From the NCBI GenBank assembly GCA_948502395.1, contig CAOPES010000009.1, positions 4,613 through 68,612 of the forward strand: a stretch of 64,000 nt of DNA, read 5' to 3'. Of this stretch, positions 18,660 to 28,193 are shown piece by piece. Both the position numbers and the translations under genes were made by a program. Position 1 is the first letter of the stretch; the number at the start of each line of letters is the position of its first letter. The DNA comes from an uncultured Clostridia bacterium. GTDB taxonomy: Bacteria > Bacillota > Clostridia > TANB77 > CAG-508. The notes beneath the pieces were generated by a model, which made no database searches, was not told the origin of the DNA, and was given only the letters and a program-made list of their open reading frames with translations.

Positions 18660-19176
18660 TTGCTATTCTTTTTTTTGTTACTACACCGATAGCAAGGGCA
18701 ATTATTGCTATTGCAGAAACACCTACAACAGTGCTTATGTTGTTTCCTGTGTATGCTAGTTTTCCACCATTTAGTGATACTGTTTCTATTAGTTTTCCGT
18801 CTTTGTTGTATATTTCTACTGTTCCTGTTTTGAAAACTAATTTTACATCTATTAGTTCTGCTGCTGCTTGAGCAATCGCTTTTATTTCATTTTTTTGTGC
18901 TGCTGTTAATTTTGTGTAATCTGTTACTCCTGCTTTTTCCATTACAGCTATTGCTTCGTCAGCTTTTGCTAATACGGCATCTGCTTGAGCATCTGTTACT
19001 GGGTTTTCAGATAAGTATCTTTCTACCTTTACTTTGTCTGCTGCTGTCATTCCGTATTTTTCTCCTTTTGCATATAGTTTATCAGCTAGTTCTGCTGATG
19101 TTGCTGCGTTTGCGATTGTTGCAAATGCCATTACTAACATTACACATAGTGTTGCTATTGTTAATACTTTTTTCAT
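18649..19176 (-). CDS. Sortase substrate with LAYTG-type sorting signal
   Basis: 175 residues: an N-terminal signal peptide (MKKVLTIATLCVMLVMAFA to ANAA), a helical Ala/Lys-rich domain of about 90 residues, and a short beta region (VFKTGTVEIYNKDGKLIETV). The tail KLAYTGNN, hydrophobic helix and KKRIANAK form a classic sorting signal in which LAYTG replaces LPXTG. It overlaps the sortase gene and has its own promoter at 19213-19241. What the helical domain binds is unknown. Confidence 0.8.
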   Translation of the reverse strand: MKKVLTIATLCVMLVMAFATIANAATSAELADKLYAKGEKYGMTAADKVKVERYLSENPVTDAQADAVLAKADEAIAVMEKAGVTDYTKLTAAQKNEIKAIAQAAAELIDVKLVFKTGTVEIYNKDGKLIETVSLNGGKLAYTGNNISTVVGVSAIAIIALAIGVVTKKRIANAK

Positions 19177-19212
19177 TTTTCATTCTCCCTTTCTTTTGCA
19201 TATTCTTCCCTG

Positions 19213-19241
19213 ATTATATCATTATTATTTTTGATATGCAA
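19213..19241 (-). promoter_or_regulatory. Promoter for the substrate/sortase/cps regulatory block
   Basis: On the minus strand TTGCAT (19236-19241), 17 bases, TATAAT (19213-19218). It precedes the LAYTG protein gene by about 35 bases. Confidence 0.75.
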
Positions 19242-19366
19242 TACTTTTTTCTTATTTTTTTATTAATTTTTTTGGTAATTTTTGGATGTGTATTTTTGTT
19301 CTATTTTTCGCTATTTTTAGCTGTTTTTTACCTTATTTTTTTATCTGTTTGTGGGTGTCTTTTAGT

Positions 19367-20533
19367 TTAGTCTCTTGCAAATAAATCACGAGTATATATT
19401 TTCTGACTAACATCGCTTAATTCTTCATTAACACGATTTACAATAATGACATCACTCATTTTCTTAAATTCTTCTAAATCTTTAATAACTCTGCTATTAA
19501 AGAAATTATCTTCTTTAAGTGTTGGCTCATATACTACAACTTCTATACCTTTTGCTTTTATTCTTTTCATAATTCCTTGAATTGCACTAGCTCTAAAATT
19601 GTCTGAACCGCTTTTCATTGTTAGCCTATATACTCCAACAATTTTAGGATGTTTATTTATAATTTCGTCTGCTATATGGTCTTTTCTTGTTCTGTTGCTT
19701 TCTACTATGGCACTTATTAAATTCTCTGGAACATCTTTGTAATTTGCTTTTAATTGTTTTGTATCTTTTGGTAAGCAATATCCACCATATCCAAATGAAG
19801 GATTATTATAATGTGAACCTATTCTTGGGTCTAAGCAAACTCCATCAATTATGTCCTTAGTATTTAGACCTTTTAATTCTGCATATGTGTCTAATTCGTT
19901 GAAATATGCTACTCTTAGTGCTAAGTATGTGTTTGCAAATAGTTTTACTGCTTCTGCTTCTGTTGAATCCATAAATTTAACTTCAATATCTTCTTTTAAT
20001 GCTCCTTGTTTTAGTAATTCTGCAAATTCTTCTGCTCTTTCGGATTTTTCTCCTACTATTATTCTTGATGGATATAAATTATCATATAATGCTCGTCCTT
20101 CTCTTAAAAATTCTGGGCTAAATAAGATATTGTCTATATTATATTTTTCTTTCATTGCTTTTATAAAACCTACTGGTATTGTTGATTTTACTACCATTGT
20201 TGTGTCTATTTTCATACTAATTACTTTTTGTATTATGTCTTCTACACTTGATGTGTCAAAGTAGTTTTTTTGGTCGTCATAGTTTGTTGGCGTGCTTATT
20301 ATTATATATTTTGCTCCTTCAAATGCTTCTTTGTAGTCTAGTGTTGCTTTTAGGTTTAGTTTTTTTGTTTTGAAGTATTCTTCTATTTCTTTGTCTTGTA
20401 TTGGTGATATTTTGTTGTTTATTTTTTCTACTTTTTCTGGTATTACGTCTAATGCTATTACTTCATTGTTTTGGCTTAGTAGTGTGGCTAGTGATAGCCC
20501 TACATATCCTGTTCCTGCAACTGCGATTTTCAT
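19367..20533 (-). CDS. ugd: UDP-glucose 6-dehydrogenase
   Basis: 388 residues. The N-terminal Rossmann motif is VAGTGYVGLSLA, the middle has FSPEFLREG, and the catalytic cysteine lies in FGYGGYCLPKDTKQL. It oxidises UDP-glucose to UDP-glucuronate, and the next gene upstream can epimerise the product to UDP-galacturonate. AGGGAGTGA precedes the ATG. Confidence 0.93.
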   Translation of the reverse strand: MKIAVAGTGYVGLSLATLLSQNNEVIALDVIPEKVEKINNKISPIQDKEIEEYFKTKKLNLKATLDYKEAFEGAKYIIISTPTNYDDQKNYFDTSSVEDIIQKVISMKIDTTMVVKSTIPVGFIKAMKEKYNIDNILFSPEFLREGRALYDNLYPSRIIVGEKSERAEEFAELLKQGALKEDIEVKFMDSTEAEAVKLFANTYLALRVAYFNELDTYAELKGLNTKDIIDGVCLDPRIGSHYNNPSFGYGGYCLPKDTKQLKANYKDVPENLISAIVESNRTRKDHIADEIINKHPKIVGVYRLTMKSGSDNFRASAIQGIMKRIKAKGIEVVVYEPTLKEDNFFNSRVIKDLEEFKKMSDVIIVNRVNEELSDVSQKIYTRDLFARD

Positions 20534-20593
20534 TTTGTTGTCACTCCCTTATTTTTTATTTATTGATACTTTAAGATATAATCTATTAAATAA

Positions 20594-21619
20594 TTACATA
20601 TAAAATTCTTTATACCACTCAGCAAATTTTCTTAATCCCTCTCTTAATGATGTATTTGGTTTAAATCCAAAATCTCTTTCTAATGGTGTTGTATCTGCAT
20701 AAGTGATTGGTACATCTCCTGGTTGCATTGCGACTAATTCTTTATGTTTATCAAAGTCATAATCTTGTGGTAAAACTCCTGCTCTAATTAATTCTTCTTG
20801 TAAGATGTTTACAAAATCTAATAAACTCTCTGGATTACTATTCCCTATGTTATATACCGCATATGGTGGTATTGGTAATCCATCTTCCCCTTCTTTTTTC
20901 TCTGGTGCTTTTTTCATTACTCTATAAACACCTTCTACAATATCGTCAATATAGGTGAAATCTCTTTTACAATTTCCATAGTTGAATATTTTTATTGTTT
21001 CTCCTGCTAATAATTTATTTGTAAATCCAAAATATGCCATGTCAGGTCTTCCTGCTGGTCCATATACTGTAAAAAATCTTAATCCTGTTGAAGGTATATT
21101 GTACAATTTTGAATAACTATGTGCTAATAATTCATTTGATTTTTTTGTTGCTGCATATAATGATACTGGGTTGTCCACTTTATCTTCTGTTGAATATGGT
21201 ACTTTTTTATTGGAACCATATACAGATGAACTTGATGCATATACTAAATGTTCTACTGGATAATGACGACAGCCTTCTAGTATATTATAAAATCCTATTA
21301 GATTAGCTTCTATATATGCATCAGGATTTGTTATACTATAACGTACACCTGCTTGTGCTGCTAAATTTACTACTATTTCTGGTTTGTATTCTTTAAATAT
21401 ATTTTCTACTGTTTGTTTATCAGCTAAATTTCCTTTTATAAATTTGAAATTATTATATTGTTTTAGTTCATTTAATCTATATTCTTTTAGTTTTACATCA
21501 TAGTAATCGTTCATGTTGTCTAATCCTATGATTTGTATGTCATTGTTTTCTTTTAATATTTTCTTTGCAAGATTTGAGCCTATAAATCCTGCTACTCCTG
21601 TAATAAAATATGTTTTCAT
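20594..21619 (-). CDS. UDP-glucuronate 4-epimerase (SDR family)
   Basis: 341 residues. The NAD-binding motif is TGVAGFIGSNLA, with AAQAGVRYS, SSSSVYG and YAATKK (catalytic Tyr and Lys). AGVRYS and the overall length fit UDP-GlcA 4-epimerases of capsule loci better than GalE. It would supply galacturonic acid units. It shares the operon with ugd. Confidence 0.87.
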   Translation of the reverse strand: MKTYFITGVAGFIGSNLAKKILKENNDIQIIGLDNMNDYYDVKLKEYRLNELKQYNNFKFIKGNLADKQTVENIFKEYKPEIVVNLAAQAGVRYSITNPDAYIEANLIGFYNILEGCRHYPVEHLVYASSSSVYGSNKKVPYSTEDKVDNPVSLYAATKKSNELLAHSYSKLYNIPSTGLRFFTVYGPAGRPDMAYFGFTNKLLAGETIKIFNYGNCKRDFTYIDDIVEGVYRVMKKAPEKKEGEDGLPIPPYAVYNIGNSNPESLLDFVNILQEELIRAGVLPQDYDFDKHKELVAMQPGDVPITYADTTPLERDFGFKPNTSLREGLRKFAEWYKEFYM

Positions 21620-21640
21620 TGATTTTTCTCCTTTTATTAT

Positions 21641-22552
21641 TTATGGTTCTATTAAAATCCAATTATCCATATATATATCACTATTTTGCCAAGTATTTTT
21701 CCACCTAGATGGTGCTATTACTGTCTTTTGTTCATTTCTAGATAAATATTGTGCCCACCAACTAAATGTACTATTCGAAATAATAAAATGTTTACATTCA
21801 TACATTAATCTTAATTTTTCCCATACTGGATCTGTTCCGTCCTCAAATTTAGTTCCTTCTGGAAATTTCATATTGTTCTTTACCCATTCTATATCATCTG
21901 AAAAAACAAAAAATTTTGCATTTTTTACATTTATTTTCATCTGTATTATTGCCCTTTCAAAATAATCTTCTTTGCACACATAATGTCCCTTCTTGTTTTT
22001 TTCTGAAAGGAAATCTCCTCTTCTTATTGTTACGCATACTGATTCTGAACTTTCTATTTCTTCATATAACTCTAAATTTTTCTTCAATTTCCCATATTTA
22101 GGTGTAAATTCTTTTAATATAGTATCTCTTATATCATCAAAATATTTTGGTGATTCAAAATTTCCTATAAAAATTTTGTTTTTACTTTTACTTGGACTTA
22201 ATTTTTCATATCCTTGATATATATAATATATACCGTTTTTCATCAGTATACTTTTCATACTTTTTTCGAATTTATTACTAATTTTATTATATATAGATCT
22301 ATTATTTTTATACAGTATAGATAAAGTCTTTTCCACCATTTGCATAAATACTAATAAACTTCTCTGTATAACATTCATTTCTATATATCTATCATTTATA
22401 TATTCTATGACATTAAAATTATTTAAATCGTTCGTAAATCCTGCCTTTACGACGCTATCAAAGGAAAGCTTTAATATTTCCTCATTATACTCTTTCATAT
22501 ACCAACGCATAGCAGCATATTGAAACATTTGATTTCCTAGTCTTCCACTCAT
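21641..22552 (-). CDS. GT11 family alpha-1,2-fucosyltransferase-like enzyme, off-frame A8 tract at the start
   Basis: 303 residues beginning MSGRLGNQMFQYAA. The GDP-fucose-binding motif VCVTIRRGDFLS and the later SNSTFSWWAQYL identify GT11. Family members normally have five or so more residues (MIIVK-like). Here an ATG at 22566 with GGTG upstream would encode MIQKK in the correct phase if the eight-A tract at 22553-22560 had nine A. Transfer of fucose to the capsule repeat unit is expected. Confidence 0.85.
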   Translation of the reverse strand: MSGRLGNQMFQYAAMRWYMKEYNEEILKLSFDSVVKAGFTNDLNNFNVIEYINDRYIEMNVIQRSLLVFMQMVEKTLSILYKNNRSIYNKISNKFEKSMKSILMKNGIYYIYQGYEKLSPSKSKNKIFIGNFESPKYFDDIRDTILKEFTPKYGKLKKNLELYEEIESSESVCVTIRRGDFLSEKNKKGHYVCKEDYFERAIIQMKINVKNAKFFVFSDDIEWVKNNMKFPEGTKFEDGTDPVWEKLRLMYECKHFIISNSTFSWWAQYLSRNEQKTVIAPSRWKNTWQNSDIYMDNWILIEP

Positions 22553-22578
22553 TTTTTTTGTATCATCTTATCACCACA

Positions 22579-24093
22579 CTACAATATTTTACTTTTCTTT
22601 TTATTTTTAATCTTACTAACTAATTCCTTAACAGTTTGTTTATATATTACCATATTACTACTAAATATAATTATCATTGATATTATTACTGATATTATTG
22701 CATATTTTCCCCACATAATATATGATACAAATTGTTTTCCTCTAAGTATTGGATTTATTATTAACAATATCATTAACGTTTGCACAAATATAATTGCTAT
22801 TTTTTTATATACTATATATTCTTTTCTATTTAGTATATTTTTAGAAGTATATTTAATAAATTCAGTTGTCCTAAATAGCATTGCTATTACAGTTCCTATA
22901 GCAACCCCTATAATTCCTAATTTCTTTACTAATATTATAGAAATTACAATATTTATTATTGCTTCAATCCATGCACCTTTTTTAGTCTCTTTAAACCTTC
23001 CTGCCGACATACAAACAGAACTGTATGGTAACCTTATTGCCCAAATATATTCTGATAATACTATTAGATATGAAAATATCGGTCTATAATAATTAGCATC
23101 ATTTATTCCTTTAGTATATACCTGTATGAACGGCAATATTAAAATTAATGTGCATGTAAACAATAATGTAATTATAGTAAAATATACATCTTCATACATT
23201 CCAAAATTTTGATTTAATCTATCATATTCTTCATTTGCATACATATCTCCGAAAGCCGCATCAATTCCATTACTAAAAGATTGCACTATATTTTTTATAC
23301 CTTTAATAACAAATAAATATACCGTATATATAGATACCTCTATCGTATTTGTAAACATCGTTAATATAACTATATCTGTATTATTATGAATTACACTCGC
23401 AGTATGTTGGGCTAAACCATCCCATTTCTGTTTAATATCATATTTCTCAATATTCTTATTCAATTTTATATTATATTTCTTTCTTACATATATATTTTGA
23501 AATATTGGTCTTGCTATAAATATTAATGCACTTATTATTTTTACAATTTGAATATTCGCACCAACTTTAATTAAAATTATACTAATTACAGTATTAAGTA
23601 TTGTCACTATAATTTGTAAATTTGCAATAATATATGTTTTTTGTTCTGCTTGTAAATATATTTTATATACCATTCCTATAAAATATTCAAAAAAGGTACT
23701 AACTGATATTATAATTATTAATGAAATCGTATAGTTCTTTTCAAATTCCGTATTTACAAGTTTTGGATATATAAAACACAATACTATTATATATATTATA
23801 AAAATATATGCAATAATATTGAAAAATTTCTGTGTTGCCTTTAATATTTTTTCTATTTCATCTTTATTCTTATGAGCTATTGGCTTATATAATACTGACT
23901 TTATAACTTGTCCTATTCCAGCATCTATCAATGTTATATATGCTAAAAATTGTGTAATAGATGATAGTAATCCATTTACACTAGAACCATATGTTTTAAT
24001 TATCACTAATGGTAGTATTAATCCACACACTATTGTTACCAATTGTTGTATTAATAATGACAAAATATTTTTTATTGCTTTTTTACTTCTCAT
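22579..24093 (-). CDS. wzx: Wzx-type polysaccharide flippase
   Basis: 504 residues of the MOP superfamily with about 12-14 predicted membrane segments. It begins with the family-typical NILSLLIQQLVTIVCGLILP and GSSVNGLLSSITQFLAY. It moves lipid-linked repeat units to the outer face of the membrane. Its start overlaps the end of the TupA-like gene by four bases. Confidence 0.9.
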   Translation of the reverse strand: MRSKKAIKNILSLLIQQLVTIVCGLILPLVIIKTYGSSVNGLLSSITQFLAYITLIDAGIGQVIKSVLYKPIAHKNKDEIEKILKATQKFFNIIAYIFIIYIIVLCFIYPKLVNTEFEKNYTISLIIIISVSTFFEYFIGMVYKIYLQAEQKTYIIANLQIIVTILNTVISIILIKVGANIQIVKIISALIFIARPIFQNIYVRKKYNIKLNKNIEKYDIKQKWDGLAQHTASVIHNNTDIVILTMFTNTIEVSIYTVYLFVIKGIKNIVQSFSNGIDAAFGDMYANEEYDRLNQNFGMYEDVYFTIITLLFTCTLILILPFIQVYTKGINDANYYRPIFSYLIVLSEYIWAIRLPYSSVCMSAGRFKETKKGAWIEAIINIVISIILVKKLGIIGVAIGTVIAMLFRTTEFIKYTSKNILNRKEYIVYKKIAIIFVQTLMILLIINPILRGKQFVSYIMWGKYAIISVIISMIIIFSSNMVIYKQTVKELVSKIKNKKKSKIL

Positions 24094-24992
24094 TGTTTTT
24101 CTTCCTTTATTTTATCTATATTAATTAAATCTCCTAATTTTCTATTAAATTCCTCAGGTTCAAATTTCTCAAATCCAGCATTAGGATAAAATGTCATTTC
24201 TCCAAAATATATTTTACCATTTATTTCATATAAATCTACTCTTAAAAATGGCATATCTTTTGAAAGCTTTTTTGCAATTTCCTTCATTTTATCAAAATTT
24301 ACTGGTCTTTTTATCGTTACATCAATTTGATGTCCACCTTCTTTTACATCCATTACATTCCAATTTTCATCAAAAAAGGTTTTTTTCATATTACTTGAAC
24401 TAAATCTTTCTGAACATACTAATACAAATTTGGGTTCTCCATTAAAACAAAAAAACTTATAATCTTTTAAATCTTGTTTATTCTCTTCTTCCATATATTC
24501 TTCTATTATTATTCTCGGCTTAACATTTTTATATGGCCATTCTCTTGCAATTCTATAATAGTCTTTCTTCAAATTACTTATTAATTTTTTTGCAGTTTTT
24601 TTCGTATCTAGTCGTTCTTTATTAGTACATATTACAATTCCTCCTGAATCATGTGTACACTTTATGACGAATTTATTTGGTAGTTGCTGAAAGTCAATAT
24701 CTTCGACTTTCTCATATAATCCTAATGTTGGAATAATAATTTCATCTCCTACTATACTGTTCACATATTTCTTCGCTTCATATTTATCAACCATTAAATT
24801 ATAATTATCTTTTGTATAATTTAATTTTAACCATTGCATCTTCTCATTAAATGTCTTCGGTTCTTCCAAATTCAATTTTTCATTTATAAAAATCCTACTA
24901 CATAATTTTAAATATTTTTCATCAGACATTTTATCAAAACATCCTATCGCTGATAAATTAAGTACAATTGCTTTTATAAGTTTACTAATCAC
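24090..24992 (-). CDS. TupA-like ATP-grasp enzyme
   Basis: 300 residues matching the TupA-like ATP-grasp family of surface-polymer loci: FNEKMQWLKL, KFVIKCTHDSGG, IIIEEYMEE, DYKFFCFNGEPKFV and FGEMTFYPNAGFE. It probably adds an amino acid or acid substituent to the polysaccharide. The start is GTG at 24992 with AGGTG upstream, and it overlaps the end of the preceding polymerase gene by eight bases. Confidence 0.85.
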   Translation of the reverse strand: MISKLIKAIVLNLSAIGCFDKMSDEKYLKLCSRIFINEKLNLEEPKTFNEKMQWLKLNYTKDNYNLMVDKYEAKKYVNSIVGDEIIIPTLGLYEKVEDIDFQQLPNKFVIKCTHDSGGIVICTNKERLDTKKTAKKLISNLKKDYYRIAREWPYKNVKPRIIIEEYMEEENKQDLKDYKFFCFNGEPKFVLVCSERFSSSNMKKTFFDENWNVMDVKEGGHQIDVTIKRPVNFDKMKEIAKKLSKDMPFLRVDLYEINGKIYFGEMTFYPNAGFEKFEPEEFNRKLGDLINIDKIKEEKQ

Positions 24993-26199
24993 TTGTTTTC
25001 ACCTCTTTTTTCTTTATATCAATTGCATATTGCGAAATACATGCTAATAATAGAACAGTTGCTTGTGATATATATGACATTGTATATGGTTCCATTAAAA
25101 ATGTTATTAAACTGTATACAATAAAAAACAATGCAATTCTATTCTTTTTTATTTCTTTATACATATATTTAGCATTCTTAATTATTATAAAATACACTCG
25201 AAAATATAAGATAAAGCCTATAATACCTAAACACGAAAGTATCTCTAAAAATGTATCATGTGCATATACTAAAATTCCATTTTTTATATAATTCATATAC
25301 GCAAATCCATGCAATCCATAACCAAATATTGGCTTTTCTTTTATCATTTGTTTAGCTAACTCTTTAAACATCATTCTTTCTGCATATGATCCATCTTGCA
25401 TCGTTCCTCCTGTTATACTTGATATTAAAGTATCTATTCTATTTCCTATAATAGAATATAGAAACTCGTTATTTATTGTAAAATATATTCCAAATATACA
25501 CACTACTCCCATTACTAATAGGAACGTCGTTTTCTTTCCAAAACTTTTTGTTGGATTTATTAATTGCATTATCATATAAAATACAATTGGTAAAAATAGT
25601 GCTTTTCTTGTTCCAGATAACATTGCCGCAAAAAAACCAATTATCATTAATAAAATGTACTCTGTTTTTTTGCGTTTACTCATATCTTTCTGGCATATTT
25701 TCCAAATTATAGAATATAAAGTTATTATTATAACATTTCCAAATTGTACATATGAACCATATAGATCTCCACCAAGCCTTTTTATTCCTATTAGATTATA
25801 TTGATTAGCAAACACGATTGCAATTCCAACAAAACCACCTATTATAAAGCCTTCTAATATCTTATCAAAATTTTTTTCATAGTTAACTATTTGAGTAGCA
25901 TATACTGCTAAAATCAAACAAGTCGCCATCCTTATTACTGCATAGTCTGGATTTATTGTATTTATTGTATATGCCAATGAAAATAAAGCATATATAAAAA
26001 AAACTCCATACCATTTTATTCCCATTCCTACTTTCATTTTAGTAATATTCTTATTTATTAACAACAAGAGAAATCCACATAATCCTATACAAATAAATAT
26101 TGTCGTTCTAGACATCAATGGACTTATTTGACAAAACATTCCTATTAATATCAAAATTGTATTTATTACCTTGTCCTTTGTTAGTTTTATACTACTCAT
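24985..26199 (-). CDS. wzy: O-antigen ligase / Wzy-type polymerase
   Basis: About 404 residues, mostly hydrophobic, with 10-12 membrane segments. The O-antigen ligase-like signature appears as AMLSGTRKALFLP and, after the large external loop, FGYGLHGFAYMNYI and AHDTFLEILSCLG. It would polymerise repeat units delivered by Wzx. ATG 26199 has GGGAGA upstream; an ATG five codons earlier overlaps the upstream gene further. Confidence 0.82.
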   Translation of the reverse strand: MSSIKLTKDKVINTILILIGMFCQISPLMSRTTIFICIGLCGFLLLLINKNITKMKVGMGIKWYGVFFIYALFSLAYTINTINPDYAVIRMATCLILAVYATQIVNYEKNFDKILEGFIIGGFVGIAIVFANQYNLIGIKRLGGDLYGSYVQFGNVIIITLYSIIWKICQKDMSKRKKTEYILLMIIGFFAAMLSGTRKALFLPIVFYMIMQLINPTKSFGKKTTFLLVMGVVCIFGIYFTINNEFLYSIIGNRIDTLISSITGGTMQDGSYAERMMFKELAKQMIKEKPIFGYGLHGFAYMNYIKNGILVYAHDTFLEILSCLGIIGFILYFRVYFIIIKNAKYMYKEIKKNRIALFFIVYSLITFLMEPYTMSYISQATVLLLACISQYAIDIKKKEVKTSD

Positions 26200-26203
26200 T
26201 AAT

Positions 26204-27343
26204 TTATCTCCCATTTAGTATTTCTTTATAATATTCAACATATTTTCTGGCCATATTGCTCATAGTTAAATTACTATTAATTAGGCTACTTCTATAATCT
26301 TTCTTTTCTACAATTTGCAATTTATGTGAAAAGTCATCTAAGTTTCCTAATTTATACGTCATTCCTATCTCTTTTATCTCTTCTAAAATTTCTTTATGTT
26401 GCCCAATATCAGACATTATTACTGGTAACCCACATGCAGCAGCTTCTATAACCCCATTAGGTAATCCTTCTGATTGACTAGATGTTACAAATATATCAGA
26501 CATTTGTAAATATTCTACAACATTGTCAGTTTTTCCTATAAATTTTATATCCTTTTCTTTTTTATATTTAGCATATATTTTTTCATATTTTGAACCTGTT
26601 CCTAATAAAAGCAACTGTTTATTTGCTAATTTAACCTTATTAAAGGCTAAAATTGTTTCTTCTATTCTCTTTCTTGGTATAAAACTACTTGTTGATATAA
26701 ATACTTTCTTGTCTGTCTCTATTCCATACTTCTTTCTTAATCTTTCTTTTTCTTCTTTATCTACTTCTTTAAATTTGTATATATCCACACCATTTTGAAT
26801 ACTAATTATATTGTCTTGCTTATATTTATTTTTCATCTTATTTTCTATTGTTTTCGAACAAGCCACAATATTTTTAGCTTTTAATAATGTCTTTATATGC
26901 ATTCTATATGCTAAGATTGCATTTAGTTTGTTCATTCTTGTAAATATATCCTCTTTTGGAAAATTTCTTAATGTGATTATATGTTGTATATCAGTTTCCT
27001 TTGTCGCTTTTTGACATATATAATCTGGTTTTATTCCATATGAATGAACTATTTTTATTTTTAATTTATTCATTATATTTTTCAATATTCTTTTTCCATT
27101 TAATATAAATGCTTTTCTATTTAAATTTAAACAAACAACTTCTATATTACTTTTAATATATTCATCAATCATCGTATCTTTAGGTTCCTTAAAAAGTGTC
27201 ACCACTATACTAGCATATTCTTTTGATGCACCTTTAATAATACTCAAAGTTTGATTAGACGGTCCTACTCTTTTTAAATCTGCACAAACGTACATTATGT
27301 CATATTGTTCTTTATTTGTATTTACATTTTTAATTATTTCCAT
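26204..27343 (-). CDS. GT4 family glycosyltransferase
   Basis: 379 residues in the GT-B fold. The C-terminal nucleotide-sugar half has STSSFIPRKRIEETILAF, LLLLGTGSKYEKI and the acidic EX7E region TSSQSEGLPNGVIEAAACG. The sugar cannot be inferred. AAGGAAG precedes the ATG. It lies in the capsule operon 18 bases after the GT2 gene. Confidence 0.9.
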   Translation of the reverse strand: MEIIKNVNTNKEQYDIMYVCADLKRVGPSNQTLSIIKGASKEYASIVVTLFKEPKDTMIDEYIKSNIEVVCLNLNRKAFILNGKRILKNIMNKLKIKIVHSYGIKPDYICQKATKETDIQHIITLRNFPKEDIFTRMNKLNAILAYRMHIKTLLKAKNIVACSKTIENKMKNKYKQDNIISIQNGVDIYKFKEVDKEEKERLRKKYGIETDKKVFISTSSFIPRKRIEETILAFNKVKLANKQLLLLGTGSKYEKIYAKYKKEKDIKFIGKTDNVVEYLQMSDIFVTSSQSEGLPNGVIEAAACGLPVIMSDIGQHKEILEEIKEIGMTYKLGNLDDFSHKLQIVEKKDYRSSLINSNLTMSNMARKYVEYYKEILNGR

Positions 27344-27361
27344 TTTCCTTCCTCATACACA

Positions 27362-28156
27362 TCATTTATTACTCTTTATTCTCCATTTTTTAAAATATTT
27401 TATCATAGAACTCACATGATACTTGAATAATTTTTTATTTTTATGAGATCCCTTTTCCCATTTATGTATTACCGCAGTATTTGGAAAATACATTAATTTT
27501 GAAATTTGATTAACTCTTTTACATAAATCCGCATCTTCCATATACATAAAATATCTATCATCAAATCCATTAAGTTTCTTAAGTAATTCTGTTTTTATCA
27601 CTAAAAAACTTCCCTGTCCAAATGGAACTTGAAATTCTTTATTATAATCCTTGTATTGTAATGTAATTCTTTCCATTCTTTTAGGGAATAATTTGGGGCA
27701 AAACATTCGTATAAACATATCATATATAGTTACTTCTTCACGATATACTTTTTGTAACTCACCTTTTTCATCTACTATTTTTGGAATAACCATACCAATA
27801 CTTTGGTCATTTTCCATATAATCTATTATTTTACTCAATGAATCTTCTTTAAAAATAATATCAGGATTTACTATTGCATGATATCTAGAATTAATTTTAT
27901 CTAATATTAGATTATGACCTTTGCCAAATCCTAAATTTTCATTAGCATCAATATATTCAATATCTTTATACTTATTAATATAGCCCTTGAACTTTCTTAT
28001 TTCATTTTCATTTATATCTTTTGTTCCATTATCTATAATATAAACTTTTTTATCAATCTCTTTACTTGTATATTTTTCTAAAGTTTCTATTGCTACTTCT
28101 ATATCTTTATAGTTATGATATGCTACAATAGATATACTTAACCTTGCTGTGTTCAT
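27362..28156 (-). CDS. GT2 family glycosyltransferase
   Basis: 264 residues in the GT-A fold, similar to rhamnosyltransferases. The start is LSISIVAYHNYKDIEVAI. DENL-like ANENLGFGKGHN follows, then the metal motif ivNPDI, and MYMEDADLCKRV carries the catalytic acid. GGGAG lies before the ATG. It is second in the operon after the priming enzyme. Confidence 0.9.
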   Translation of the reverse strand: MNTARLSISIVAYHNYKDIEVAIETLEKYTSKEIDKKVYIIDNGTKDINENEIRKFKGYINKYKDIEYIDANENLGFGKGHNLILDKINSRYHAIVNPDIIFKEDSLSKIIDYMENDQSIGMVIPKIVDEKGELQKVYREEVTIYDMFIRMFCPKLFPKRMERITLQYKDYNKEFQVPFGQGSFLVIKTELLKKLNGFDDRYFMYMEDADLCKRVNQISKLMYFPNTAVIHKWEKGSHKNKKLFKYHVSSMIKYFKKWRIKSNK

Positions 28157-28193
28157 TTACATCTCCCTATTTTTATATTAATAATTTTATTTT

